A stretch of DNA of 64,000 bases from Streptomyces sp. NBC_01465 (GTDB lineage: Bacteria; Actinomycetota; Actinomycetes; Streptomycetales; Streptomycetaceae). The position numbers were made by a program, and so were the translations under genes. The stretch is taken from contig NZ_CP109467.1 in assembly GCF_036227325.1 (NCBI RefSeq), positions 1,116,001-1,180,000 on the forward strand, in the 5' to 3' direction. The first letter of the stretch is position 1, and each line of letters begins with the position of its first letter. The notes below the pieces were generated by a model. That model had not been told where the DNA came from. It searched no databases and saw only the letters and a program-made list of their open reading frames with translations. Below are positions 9,916-18,712 of this stretch, piece by piece.

Positions 9916-9940
9916 TTAAGCCCTTAGATTTCTAGGGCTT
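9916..9940 (+). promoter_or_regulatory. Palindromic operator-like site before the aldehyde dehydrogenase
   Basis: AAGCCCTTAGA (9918-9928) is followed after two bases by TCTAGGGCTT (9931-9940), an inverted repeat missing one base. On the opposite strand it reads AGCCCTAGAAAT followed by CTAAGGGC. This closely matches the site upstream of the MarR gene (20519-20534). Confidence 0.55.
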
Positions 9941-9982
9941 GCTTAACTCCCCAACTCCCCGACTCCGTAAGGAGGCTCTCGT

Positions 9983-11470
9983 ATGCTCGGTCTACCGGCC
10001 GACGAGGTGCTCGTCGCGGGTGAGTGGCGCCGCGGCGCCGGCGCCCCGATCCGCACCGTCGATCCGGCCACCGGCCGCACCCTCGCCACCGTGCACGCGG
10101 CATCCGTGGACGAGGTCGCCGAAGCGGCCCGGGGTGCGGCCCGCGCGGCCGCCGATCCCCGCTGGCGTACGCTCCTTCCCCACCGCCGCGCCCAACTGCT
10201 GCACCGGGTGGCCGATGCGATCGACACGGCGGCGGAACACCTCGCCTCGCTGCAGACCGCCGACACCGGCAAGGCGCTCACCGAGACCCGCGCCCTGGTG
10301 GCCAGTGCGGCGGGAACCTTCCGCTACACGGCGGCCGCGCTGGAGACCGCCGAGGAGACGCTGACTCCGTCGCGTGGCGACTGCCTCACGATGAGCGTGT
10401 ACGAGCCGATCGGTGTGATCGGCGCGATCAACCCCTGGAACTCCCCCGTCGCCAGCGACGCACAGAAGCTGGCCCCCGCCCTCGCGGGCGGCAACGCCGT
10501 GCTCCTCAAGCCCGCCGAGTGGACCCCCCTGGTCTCGCTCGCGCTGGGCCGTCTGATCACCCGGGTCCTCGCCGAACTCGACCTGCCCACAGGGCTGTTG
10601 TCGATCCTGCCGGGGCGCGGCAGCGTCGTGGGCGATGCCATCGTGAAGGACCCGCACATCGGGAAGGTCGTCTTCACCGGCGGTACGGACACCGGGCGCA
10701 CCATCGCCCGTACCGCCGCCGGAAAGCTGATGCCGGTCTCCCTGGAGCTCGGCGGGAAGTCCCCGACGATCGTGCTCGCCGACGCCGACATCGAGCAGGC
10801 CCTGGCCGGCGTGATGTTCGGGATCTTCTCCTCCAGCGGCCAGTCCTGCATCGCGGGCTCCCGGCTGTTCGTCGCACGCGAGGTGTACGACACCTTCGTC
10901 GGTGAACTCGTCGAGCGCGTCGGCACGTTGCGGGTCGGTCCCGGCACCGACCCGGACACCCAGGTGGCACCGCTCGTGCACCACAAGCACCGGGACTCCG
11001 TCGCCGCCTACGTCGACCTGGCCCGCGAGGAGGGCGCGACGGTGCGCTGCGGAGGCTCCGTGCCCCCGGGAGCCGCGTACAGCGAAGGCGCGTACTACCT
11101 GCCGACCGTCCTCGACGGCCTCGACAACTCCTCACGCACCTGCCAGGAGGAAATCTTCGGCCCGGTGCTCGTCGCCCTGCCCTTCGACGACGAGGACGAT
11201 CTCGTACGCACGGCCAATGACTCGGTGTACGGGCTGGCCTGCGGGATCTGGACCCGCGACCACCGGGCCGCGTGGCGCATCGCCCGCCGGATCGACGCGG
11301 GCACCGTCTGGATCAACACCTACAAGCAGTTCAGCATCGCCACCCCGTTCGGCGGCATGAAGGACAGCGGTCTCGGCCGGGAGAAGGGCCGCGACGGCAT
11401 CCGCGCCTACCAGCGACAGAAGTCCCTGTACTGGGGCATGTCCGACACCCCCCTCGCATGGGCCAACTGA
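9983..11470 (+). CDS. NAD(P)-dependent aldehyde dehydrogenase
   Basis: A 495-residue aldehyde dehydrogenase and the first gene of the 11-gene catabolic operon. AAGGAGG precedes the ATG by seven bases. Catalytic Glu255 in LELGGKSP and Cys289 in SSGQSCIAGSR are present, as is the cofactor-binding segment NPWNSP. In a meta-cleavage pathway it could act as a hydroxymuconic-semialdehyde-type dehydrogenase. That assignment rests on the neighbouring extradiol-type enzyme and hydrolase, not on sequence. VOC gene follows after 23 bases. Confidence 0.93.
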   Translation: MLGLPADEVLVAGEWRRGAGAPIRTVDPATGRTLATVHAASVDEVAEAARGAARAAADPRWRTLLPHRRAQLLHRVADAIDTAAEHLASLQTADTGKALTETRALVASAAGTFRYTAAALETAEETLTPSRGDCLTMSVYEPIGVIGAINPWNSPVASDAQKLAPALAGGNAVLLKPAEWTPLVSLALGRLITRVLAELDLPTGLLSILPGRGSVVGDAIVKDPHIGKVVFTGGTDTGRTIARTAAGKLMPVSLELGGKSPTIVLADADIEQALAGVMFGIFSSSGQSCIAGSRLFVAREVYDTFVGELVERVGTLRVGPGTDPDTQVAPLVHHKHRDSVAAYVDLAREEGATVRCGGSVPPGAAYSEGAYYLPTVLDGLDNSSRTCQEEIFGPVLVALPFDDEDDLVRTANDSVYGLACGIWTRDHRAAWRIARRIDAGTVWINTYKQFSIATPFGGMKDSGLGREKGRDGIRAYQRQKSLYWGMSDTPLAWAN

Positions 11471-11493
11471 ACAACCGGTCTGGAGAAAGAGCT

Positions 11494-12432
11494 GTGCCCC
11501 CACCCCCTCCCCCCGTCGCCCGGCTGCGTTCCCTGCGCTACGTCGAGCTGTTCACCCCCGCCTTCACCGAGGCCGCCGACTTCTACCAGGAGGTCTGGGG
11601 TCTGGAGAGCGTCGAGTCCGAGTCCGGCGCCCGCTGGCTGCGCGGCACCGGCGACGAGCACCATGTGCTGCAGCTCAGCCGCGCCGACCGTACGGGTCTC
11701 GGCCGGATCGCGTTCGCCGTCGCGACGCCCGCCGAGGTCGACGAGGCCGCCCGCCGGCTGCTCGCCCACGGCATCACCCCCGTCGCGGGCCCCGGCCCGC
11801 TCGACCAGGTGGGCGGCGGCTACGGGCTGCGCTTCACCGACCCCGAGCACCGGCTGATCGAGATCAGCGCACAGGTCGAGGCGGTCGCACCGCGCGGCCG
11901 CGACGGGGCGATCCCCGTCGGTGTGACGCACGCCGTGCTCAACACCACCGACATCGACGCGTCCGTCGCCTTCTACTGCGACGTGCTCGGCCTGCGGGTC
12001 TCGGACTGGTCCGAGCACCAGATGGCCTTTCTGCGCTGCAACGCCGATCACCACTGCATCGCCTTCAACCAGGCCGCGTGGGCGTCGGTCAACCACGTGG
12101 CGTACGAGATGAGTTCGGTCGACCACTTCATGCGCGGGCTGGGCCGGCTGCGCCACCACGGCGTCACCCCGCAGTGGGGTCCGGGACGGCACGGCCCCGG
12201 CAACAACACCTTCTCCTACTTCACCGACCCCTCGGGCCTGGTCTGCGAGTACACCTCGGAGGTCGCGCAGATCGTCGAGGACGCGTGGATCGCGAAGGTC
12301 TGGCGGCGGGTGCCCGAACTCTCCGACCTCTGGGGCACGGCGGGTCCGCCGTCCCCGAAGATCCGCAGCCACATGGCGGGCGCCCCCGATCCCGGGCCCC
12401 TTCCCCGTACGACCGAGGAGGCAGTGGCATGA
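11494..12432 (+). CDS. Two-domain VOC protein, type I extradiol ring-cleavage dioxygenase-like
   Basis: A 312-residue protein with two vicinal-oxygen-chelate modules, about 12-130 and 142-265. The second module carries a full 2-His-1-carboxylate set: His146 (GVTHAVLN), His201 (VNHVAYEM) and Glu252 (VCEYTSE). This matches the positions and spacing of the iron ligands in catechol/biphenyl-diol extradiol dioxygenases. GTG 11494 has GGAG eight bases upstream. The next gene overlaps it as ATGA. Ring cleavage of a catechol-like intermediate is the likely reaction; a VOC enzyme on a non-catecholic substrate is possible. Confidence 0.85.
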   Translation: MPPPPPPVARLRSLRYVELFTPAFTEAADFYQEVWGLESVESESGARWLRGTGDEHHVLQLSRADRTGLGRIAFAVATPAEVDEAARRLLAHGITPVAGPGPLDQVGGGYGLRFTDPEHRLIEISAQVEAVAPRGRDGAIPVGVTHAVLNTTDIDASVAFYCDVLGLRVSDWSEHQMAFLRCNADHHCIAFNQAAWASVNHVAYEMSSVDHFMRGLGRLRHHGVTPQWGPGRHGPGNNTFSYFTDPSGLVCEYTSEVAQIVEDAWIAKVWRRVPELSDLWGTAGPPSPKIRSHMAGAPDPGPLPRTTEEAVA

Positions 12433-13217
12433 CCCGCACCGTGGGGCTCGTCGGCTGGGGTGCCATCGGCCGGATCGTGGGCACCGCCCTCGCCCAAGGG
12501 GCCGTGCAGGGAGCCGAGTTGGGCTGCATCGTGGACAACCGGGCGCTCGGCGACGCGCCCGCACCCCAGCTCTCCTTCGAGGAGGCGCTGGAGCGCTGCG
12601 ACCTGATCGTGGAGGCCGCTGGCCAGGGTGTCGTACGGGAGTGGGGCGAGCGCGTCCTGCTCTCGGGCACCGATCTGCTGATCGCCTCCACCGGGGCGCT
12701 GACCGACGAGGACCTGGCGAAGCGGCTGCGAGACGCGGGGCCCGGCCGGGTGTACTTCACGTCGGGCGCCGTCGGCGGTCTCGATCTGCTGCAGGCGGTC
12801 GGCGGCCTCGCCCCGCTGAGCGACGTCCGGCTGACCACCACCAAACTTCCCTCCACCCTCGAACAACCGTGGATGGACGAGGAGTTGCTGACCCGGATGC
12901 GGACGGCGACCGGCCCGGTCGAGGTCATGACGGGGACGGCACGCGACATTCCGGTGAAGTTCCCGAAGTCCACCAATGTGGCCGCCTCGGTGGCCCTGGC
13001 CGTCGGGGACCCGGACGCGGTACGGGTACGGGTCGTCGCCGACCCCGGTGCGCAGCACACCCGGCATGTGATCGAGGCGTCGGGGCCGCACGGTGCGTAC
13101 CGCTTCGAGGTCGCGCATCTGCCGGATCCGGGCAACCCCGCCACCAGTCAGGTCGTGCCGTACGCGGTGCTGCGCAGCATCGGCGCGATCGCCGGGCGGC
13201 CGGGGCAGATCCTGTGA
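12429..13217 (+). CDS. Aspartate-dehydrogenase-like (DUF108/NadX family) oxidoreductase
   Basis: A 262-residue protein with an N-terminal Rossmann motif, GLVGWGAIGRIVG. The C-terminal DUF108 domain ends in NPATSQVVPYAVLRSIGAI, the family's NP-x-TS segment. Family members oxidise L-aspartate to iminoaspartate or reduce the imine/aldehyde counterpart. No NAD biosynthesis gene is adjacent, so a catabolic role in this operon is more likely. Overlaps the VOC stop (ATGA) and the hydrolase start (GTGA), implying coupled translation. True substrate unknown. Confidence 0.8.
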   Translation: MTRTVGLVGWGAIGRIVGTALAQGAVQGAELGCIVDNRALGDAPAPQLSFEEALERCDLIVEAAGQGVVREWGERVLLSGTDLLIASTGALTDEDLAKRLRDAGPGRVYFTSGAVGGLDLLQAVGGLAPLSDVRLTTTKLPSTLEQPWMDEELLTRMRTATGPVEVMTGTARDIPVKFPKSTNVAASVALAVGDPDAVRVRVVADPGAQHTRHVIEASGPHGAYRFEVAHLPDPGNPATSQVVPYAVLRSIGAIAGRPGQIL

Positions 13218-13990
13218 ATCCGCATGTGGAGGAGGCGGGGACGGACGGGCCGCTGCTGCTGTGTCTGCATGGCATCGGTTCCTCGTCCGCCGCGTTCGCC
13301 CCGCAGATGGCCGAACTCTCCGCGTACGTACGGGTCGTGGCCTGGGACGCCCCCGGCTATGCCCGATCCCCGGACCCGACAGGCCCGTTGACCCTCGACG
13401 ACTACGCCGACGCCGCAGCGGAACTCATCCGCGATCGCGGCGGCCGCGCCCACGTCCTGGGCGTCTCGTGGGGCGGCGTCATCGCGCTGCGGCTCGCCAC
13501 CCGGCACCCCGCGCTCGTCGCGTCGCTGATCGTCGCCGACTCGAGCACCGGCTCGGGGTCGGATCCCGCCAGGGCCGCCGCGATGCGCGGCCGGGCGGCG
13601 GAGCTCGCCGGGGAAGGCCCGCGGGCCTTCGCCGAGCGTCGCGGCCCCCGGCTGGTCTCCCCAGGAGCCCCGCCCGAACTGGTGCGGAGGGTCGTCGACT
13701 CGATGGCCGGGGCCATCAGACTGCCCGGTTACGCGTACGCGGCCGAGGCGATGGCCGCCACCGACCTCGGGCCCGAGCTCGCCCTCGTCTCCGCCCCGAC
13801 CCTCGTCATGTGCGGTGACGAGGACCGGGTCACCGGGGTCGGGGCGAGCCAGGCCATCGCCGGGTCCCTCCGTACCGCCGCCTACGTGATCGTCAAGGAC
13901 GCCGGTCACGCGGCCAATCAGGAGCAGCCCGGGGCCTTCAACGCCTGGGTCCTCTCCCACCTCCGTATCACCGCCCGGATCCCCGAATAG
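13214..13990 (+). CDS. Alpha/beta hydrolase, possible C-C bond (meta-cleavage product) hydrolase
   Basis: A 258-residue alpha/beta-hydrolase. Oxyanion segment LHGIGSSS, nucleophile Ser in GVSWGG, Asp in CGDEDRV and His in KDAGHAAN make a complete triad. GTG 13214 overlaps the preceding TGA; an in-frame ATG at 13223 is an alternative. Its position just after an extradiol-type VOC gene suggests hydrolysis of a ring-cleavage product, but 3-oxoadipate enol-lactonase-like activity would look similar. Confidence 0.85.
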   Translation: MNPHVEEAGTDGPLLLCLHGIGSSSAAFAPQMAELSAYVRVVAWDAPGYARSPDPTGPLTLDDYADAAAELIRDRGGRAHVLGVSWGGVIALRLATRHPALVASLIVADSSTGSGSDPARAAAMRGRAAELAGEGPRAFAERRGPRLVSPGAPPELVRRVVDSMAGAIRLPGYAYAAEAMAATDLGPELALVSAPTLVMCGDEDRVTGVGASQAIAGSLRTAAYVIVKDAGHAANQEQPGAFNAWVLSHLRITARIPE

Positions 13991-14001
13991 GAGCACCCAC
14001 C

Positions 14002-14523
14002 ATGCCGATCACCACCACCGAGTACACCGACGGCGGGAACCTCGCCGCGTACACCGATTCGCTCATCGCCACCAAGGCCTCCCGTGTCGCGGACTTCGAC
14101 ACGCTCTCCTTCCAGGAGAAGGCCGGCCCGCAGTACCGCCGAGGTCAGATCCGCTACGTCGGCTCCGGCGCCACCGGCAACCACGAGAGCGACAGCCGGA
14201 TCCTGCCGTCGGGTGGCTTCACCTTCTCCAACATGCTGCTCCCGCCGGGCGCCGAGGGCCCCGAGCACACCCACCACGACGTGGAGGAGGCCTTCTTCGT
14301 CCTGGAGGGGCAGGTGCGCGTCGGCATCCACCGCGGCGACAGTGAGAGCGAGTACCGCACGCTCGGCTACCGCGACATGATCGTCGTCCCTGCGGGCGTG
14401 GCGCGTTCGCTGAAGAACGAGGGCGACACCGACGCCCTGTTCTGTGTCGTCATCGGCACCCGGAAGCCGCAGATCCCCACCTACCCGGAGCACTCGCCGA
14501 TGCACGGCGTGACCCGCGACTGA
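14002..14523 (+). CDS. Cupin-domain protein
   Basis: A 173-residue single-cupin protein. Motif 1 reads PEHTHHDVEEAFFVLEG (about residues 91-107) with likely metal-binding His and Glu residues; motif 2 is around VPAGVARS. AGGAG lies before the ATG. It overlaps the next SDR start (TGATG). Could be a small dioxygenase, isomerase or effector-binding protein of the pathway; sequence does not decide. Confidence 0.82.
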   Translation: MPITTTEYTDGGNLAAYTDSLIATKASRVADFDTLSFQEKAGPQYRRGQIRYVGSGATGNHESDSRILPSGGFTFSNMLLPPGAEGPEHTHHDVEEAFFVLEGQVRVGIHRGDSESEYRTLGYRDMIVVPAGVARSLKNEGDTDALFCVVIGTRKPQIPTYPEHSPMHGVTRD

Positions 14524-15263
14524 TGCGCACCGTCGTCATCACCGGCGCCGGCCGTGGCCTGGGACTGGCCATGGCCCGCCGGGCGGGCGCGGACGGCTTC
14601 CGCGTCGTACTCGCCGAAGTGGACGCGGCACGCGGGGAGTCGGCGGCCGGGGAGCTGCGCGAGGAGGGCTTCGACGCCCACTTCGTACGCTGCGACGTGG
14701 CCGACCCCGCCTCGGTCGACGCCCTGGCCCTGCGGGTCGCCGGGCTCGGGCCGCTGCACGGCCTGGTGAACAACGCGGCGCTCGCCAACGGTGTGGGCGG
14801 CAGGGAGTTCCAGGACATCTCGGTCGCGGACTTCGACCGCATCATGACGGTCAACGCCCGTTCGCCCTGGCTGGTCTCGCGGGCCCTGCTGCCGCAGCTC
14901 CTCGCGCACGGGCAGGGCGGACGCATCGTCCATCTCGCCTCGGACGCCGCCCTGTACGGCTCCCCGCGCCTCGCCCACTACGTCGCGTCCAAGGGCGCCG
15001 TCATCGCCCTCACCCGGGCCATGGCCAGGGAGCTCGGCGACAAGGGGATCACTGTGAACGCGGTGGCGCCCGGCATCACCGAGGGCGAGGCCACCGAGTC
15101 CGTTCCGGCCGAGCGGCACGAGCTGTACCGCATGAACAGGGCCATCTCGCGGCCCCAGCGGCCGGACGACCTCCTGGGATTCGTCGCCTTCCTGCTGAGC
15201 GAGGAGTCCCGCTATCTCACCGGACAGGTGGTCGCCGTCAACGGCGGCTTCACCATGAACTAG
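14523..15263 (+). CDS. SDR-family oxidoreductase, canonical active site
   Basis: A 246-residue short-chain dehydrogenase. Cofactor motif TGAGRGLG, structural motif NNAA, catalytic Ser in HLASDAALYG, and Tyr and Lys in AHYVASKG are all present. The C-terminal YLTGQVVAVNGGFTMN is typical. Likely a ketone/alcohol or dihydrodiol dehydrogenation step in the operon's pathway. It starts inside the cupin stop codon. Confidence 0.92.
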   Translation: MRTVVITGAGRGLGLAMARRAGADGFRVVLAEVDAARGESAAGELREEGFDAHFVRCDVADPASVDALALRVAGLGPLHGLVNNAALANGVGGREFQDISVADFDRIMTVNARSPWLVSRALLPQLLAHGQGGRIVHLASDAALYGSPRLAHYVASKGAVIALTRAMARELGDKGITVNAVAPGITEGEATESVPAERHELYRMNRAISRPQRPDDLLGFVAFLLSEESRYLTGQVVAVNGGFTMN

Positions 15264-15282
15264 TCATACGGAGACACCTGTT

Positions 15283-16071
15283 ATGGATCTGGGCCTCGCC
15301 GACCGCACCGTACTGGTCACCGGCGGCAGCTCGGGCGTCGGCCTGGCCACGGTCCGCGCCCTCCTCGAAGAGGGCGCACGAGTGGCCGCCTGCGGCCGCG
15401 ACGCGGACCGTCTCGCGCGGGCGGCCGCCGATCTGGGCGCGGGCAGCGACCGGCTGCTGACCGGCGTCTGCGACGTACGGGACGCCGATGCGGTACGGGA
15501 GTTCACCGTCCGCACCGCCGAGCACTTCGGCGGCCTCGACGGTCTGGTGAACAACGCGGGCCAGTCCCGGATCAAGCCCTTCGCCGAGACGACGGCCGAG
15601 GACTGGCGCGACGAGCTGGAGCTGAAGTTCGCCGGCGTACTCAACCCGCTGCACGCGGCACTCGACCTGCTGCGCGCCTCTCCCGTGGCCTCGGTCGTGA
15701 ACATCAACGCCGTGCTCGCCAAGCAGCCCGAGCGCCGGCTCATGACCACCAGCGCGGCCCGCGCCGGGATTCTCAATCTCTCCAAGTCCCTGTCCCAGGA
15801 GCTCGCCCCGGACGGCATCCGCGTCAACTCGGTCTGCCTGGGACTCGTCGACACCGGCCAGTGGACGCGCCGCTACGCCGCATCCGGCAGCGGCCTCGAC
15901 TACGAGCGGTGGCAGGCGGAGCTCGCGGCCGACCGCGGCATCGCGCTCGGCAGGCTCGGCCGGGCCGAGGAGGTCGCCTTCGCGGTGGTCTCCCTGCTCT
16001 CCCCCCGCGCCTCGTACATCACCGGCACCGGCATCGACGTCTGCGGCGGCGTCGGCCGCTCCATCCTCTGA
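15283..16071 (+). CDS. SDR-family protein with degenerate catalytic triad
   Basis: A 262-residue SDR-fold protein. The cofactor motif TGGSSGVG and the NNAG motif are intact, and LGLVDTGQW and YITGTGIDVCGGVG fit the family. The active site is not intact. Where SDRs have Tyr-x3-Lys it reads Thr156-S-A-A-Arg160, and the catalytic Ser position is Asn142/Ala143. It may bind NAD(P) without classical SDR chemistry, or use other residues. It lies 19 bases after the canonical SDR and 29 bases before the ThDP gene. Loss of the triad is seen; the consequence is inferred. Confidence 0.85.
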   Translation: MDLGLADRTVLVTGGSSGVGLATVRALLEEGARVAACGRDADRLARAAADLGAGSDRLLTGVCDVRDADAVREFTVRTAEHFGGLDGLVNNAGQSRIKPFAETTAEDWRDELELKFAGVLNPLHAALDLLRASPVASVVNINAVLAKQPERRLMTTSAARAGILNLSKSLSQELAPDGIRVNSVCLGLVDTGQWTRRYAASGSGLDYERWQAELAADRGIALGRLGRAEEVAFAVVSLLSPRASYITGTGIDVCGGVGRSIL

Positions 16072-16100
16072 ACCCCCCGAAGCTCTCCGAGGAGACCACC

Positions 16101-17726
16101 ATGCACCACACCACCGGAGGCGATCTCCTCGTCGCCGTCCTGCGCGAACTCGGCATCGACACCGTCTTCGGCATCGTCAGCGTGCACAATCTGCCGCTGG
16201 TCGAGGCCGTCGACCGGGAGTTGCGCTTCGTTCCCGTACGCCACGAGGCGAGCGCCGTCAGCGCCGCCGACGCCTACGGCCGGGCGCGCGGCTCCATCGG
16301 CTGCGCGCTGACCTCGACGGGTACGGGCGCGGGCAACGCGGCGGGCTCGCTCATCGAGTCGCTCAGTGCGGGCAGCGCCGTCCTGCACGTCACCGGGCAG
16401 ATCGACAGCGCGTTCCTGGGCAGCGGGCGCGGTTTCATCCATGAGACCAAGGACCAGCTGGGCATGTTGCGGGCGGTTTCCGCGTACGCGGAGACCGTGA
16501 CGTCCACCGAGGACGCGGGCCGCATCCTGCGGGAGGCCGCACGCGCCGCCCTCTCCGACCCGGGCGGCCCGGGAAGCGTGGAGTGGCCGGTCGACCTGCA
16601 GTACGCGGCACAGACCGACGAGGTCGCCGAGGCGCCGGTCCTGCCGCGCCCGGCGCCCGATGACGCCGAACTCGCCCGCGCCGCCGAGCTGTTGGCCTCC
16701 GCACGGCGCCCGCTGATCTGGGCGGGCGGCGGCGCCACCCGCGCGCCCGAACAGCTGGCGGCCCTCGTCGAGGCGACCGGTGCGGGCCTGCTGACGTCCA
16801 ACTCGGGGCGCGGCGCGGTGCCGGAGGACCACCCCCGGGTCATCGGCAACTTCGCCACCACGCCCGCCGTACGCGCTCTGCTCGCCGACGCGGACGTCCT
16901 GCTGACCGTCGGCACGCACTTCCGCTCCAACGAGACCGCCGACTACGCGCTGAAGCTGCCCGAAGCGCACATCCAGATCGACATCGACGCGGACGCGCTC
17001 GGCCGCACCTACCCCGCGCGCCACACACTGCACGCTCACGCCGCCGACGCGCTGGAGCGCCTGCTGCCGCACGGCCGCCCGGCCGAGACGGGCTGGGGAG
17101 AGCGGATCGCCGCCGTACGCGAAGAAGTGCGTACCGCCCTCCACGAGTCCATCGGCCCCCAGGCGGCGGTCTGCGACGCGATCCGCGCCGCGCTCCCCCG
17201 CGAGGCGGTCGTCGCCCGCGATGTCACCATCGCGTCGAGCAGCTGGGGCAACAGGCTCCTGGAGATGTACGACCCCCGGGACAATGTCTTCCCGCGCGGC
17301 GGCGGCATCGGGCAGGGCCTGGGCATGGGCATCGGGGCCGCGCTCGCCCGCCCGGACTCCCCCACCGTCGTGATGGCGGGCGACGGCGGCCTCGCCGTCC
17401 ATCTCGGGGAACTCCTCACCCTCGCCCAGGAGCGGCCCGCACTCACTCTGGTCGTCTTCAACGACGGCGGCTACGGGGTGCTCCGCAACATGCAGGACCG
17501 CTACAGCGAGCGCCGCTCGGGCGTCGATCTCGCCACCCCCGACTTCGAGCTGCTGGCACGCGCCTGCGGGCTCCCGTACGCCCGCATCGCGGCGCCGGAG
17601 CACGCGCAGCCCGTCATGGAGCACGCGATCGCCTCGCGCGGACCCGTGCTCGTCGAGGTCGATCTGGCCGAACTCGGCCCGATGAAGACCCCGTTCACCC
17701 CGCCCGTCACGATCCCCACCGCGTAG
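16101..17726 (+). CDS. Thiamine-diphosphate-dependent enzyme (acetolactate synthase/benzoylformate decarboxylase-like)
   Basis: A 541-residue three-domain ThDP enzyme. The catalytic Glu is in VRHEASAVSAADAYGRA near residue 52. The central domain is at about 190-330. The C-terminal ThDP motif runs from GDGGLAVHLGELLTLAQ to FNDGGYG. CGGGIGQGLGMGIGAA-type glycine-rich sequence precedes it. AGGAG lies upstream of the ATG. It could decarboxylate or ligate a 2-oxo acid produced downstream of ring cleavage. It is not part of a branched-chain biosynthesis cluster. Confidence 0.85.
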   Translation: MHHTTGGDLLVAVLRELGIDTVFGIVSVHNLPLVEAVDRELRFVPVRHEASAVSAADAYGRARGSIGCALTSTGTGAGNAAGSLIESLSAGSAVLHVTGQIDSAFLGSGRGFIHETKDQLGMLRAVSAYAETVTSTEDAGRILREAARAALSDPGGPGSVEWPVDLQYAAQTDEVAEAPVLPRPAPDDAELARAAELLASARRPLIWAGGGATRAPEQLAALVEATGAGLLTSNSGRGAVPEDHPRVIGNFATTPAVRALLADADVLLTVGTHFRSNETADYALKLPEAHIQIDIDADALGRTYPARHTLHAHAADALERLLPHGRPAETGWGERIAAVREEVRTALHESIGPQAAVCDAIRAALPREAVVARDVTIASSSWGNRLLEMYDPRDNVFPRGGGIGQGLGMGIGAALARPDSPTVVMAGDGGLAVHLGELLTLAQERPALTLVVFNDGGYGVLRNMQDRYSERRSGVDLATPDFELLARACGLPYARIAAPEHAQPVMEHAIASRGPVLVEVDLAELGPMKTPFTPPVTIPTA

Positions 17727-17736
17727 GGAGGCCACC

Positions 17737-18684
17737 ATGGACGCACCCCACGAGCCCCGGCTCGAACTGCTCGTACGCCGGATGACCTGGGAGGCCGAAG
17801 GGGTCCTCTCCCTGGAGCTCGTCCACCCGGACGGCAAACCGCTGCCCGCGTGGGAGCCCGGCGCCCATCTCGATCTGGAGGTCGGTGCGCAGACCCGGCA
17901 GTACTCGCTCTGCGGCGACCCGCACGATCTGTCCGCGTACCGGATCGGCGTGCTCAACGAGCCTTCGTCGCGCGGCGGTTCACGGTACGTGCACACGCAG
18001 CTGAGGCCCGGACAGCGGGTGACGGCTGTGGGCCCGCGCAACCATTTCGCGCTGACCGGCGCGGCCCGGTACGTCTTCATCGCCGGCGGGATCGGGATCA
18101 CTCCGATCCTGGCCATGGCGCGCGAGGCGGCCCGGCGCTCCGTCCCCTACACCCTCGTGCACGGGGGCAGGACCCGCGCGTCCATGGCGTTCGGCACGGA
18201 ACTGGCCGAACTGACCGGCGGGGACGTGGTGTTCCACCCGCAGGACGAGCTGGGGCACATCGACCTGGCGACGGCTCTGGCGGACGTCGCGCCCGACACC
18301 CTGGTCTACTGCTGCGGACCCGAGCCGCTGCTCGCCGCCGTGGAGGCCCTCTGCCCGGCGGACCGGCTGCGCGTGGAGCGCTTCGCGGCCCCCGCCGTCG
18401 AGCACACCGGTGACGACTCGGCCTTCGAGGTCGAGTGCCGGACCTCCGGCATCACCCTCACCGTCGACGCCGGCACCTCCGTCCTGGAGGCGGCCGAGGC
18501 GGCGGGGCTCGATGTCGGCAGCTCCTGCCGGGACGGGATCTGCGGCACCTGCGAGACGCGGGTGCTCGAAGGCTCCCCCGACCACCGCGACTTCGTACTG
18601 AGCGCGGCGGAACACGCCTCGGACGCCACGATGATGATCTGCGTGTCGCGCTGTGCCTCCGCCCGCCTCGTCCTCGACCTCTGA
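17737..18684 (+). CDS. PDR/VanB-type oxygenase reductase (FMN and plant-type 2Fe-2S)
   Basis: A 315-residue electron-transfer protein for a two-component Rieske oxygenase. The N-terminal flavin domain contains RQYSLCGDP. The NAD domain has IAGGIGITPIL and CCGPEPLL. The C-terminal ferredoxin has C264-x4-C269-x2-C272-x29-C302. This domain order is that of phthalate dioxygenase reductase and vanillate demethylase reductase. Its partner is almost certainly the Rieske subunit encoded at 18942. Confidence 0.95.
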   Translation: MDAPHEPRLELLVRRMTWEAEGVLSLELVHPDGKPLPAWEPGAHLDLEVGAQTRQYSLCGDPHDLSAYRIGVLNEPSSRGGSRYVHTQLRPGQRVTAVGPRNHFALTGAARYVFIAGGIGITPILAMAREAARRSVPYTLVHGGRTRASMAFGTELAELTGGDVVFHPQDELGHIDLATALADVAPDTLVYCCGPEPLLAAVEALCPADRLRVERFAAPAVEHTGDDSAFEVECRTSGITLTVDAGTSVLEAAEAAGLDVGSSCRDGICGTCETRVLEGSPDHRDFVLSAAEHASDATMMICVSRCASARLVLDL

Positions 18685-18712
18685 CACCTGCGAACCCTTT
18701 CCCGGAGGCACC

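Noticed and set aside
15900..18116. 738-codon open frame antisense to the ThDP and reductase genes
   Set aside because: No domain and no ribosome site. It mirrors the real plus-strand genes.
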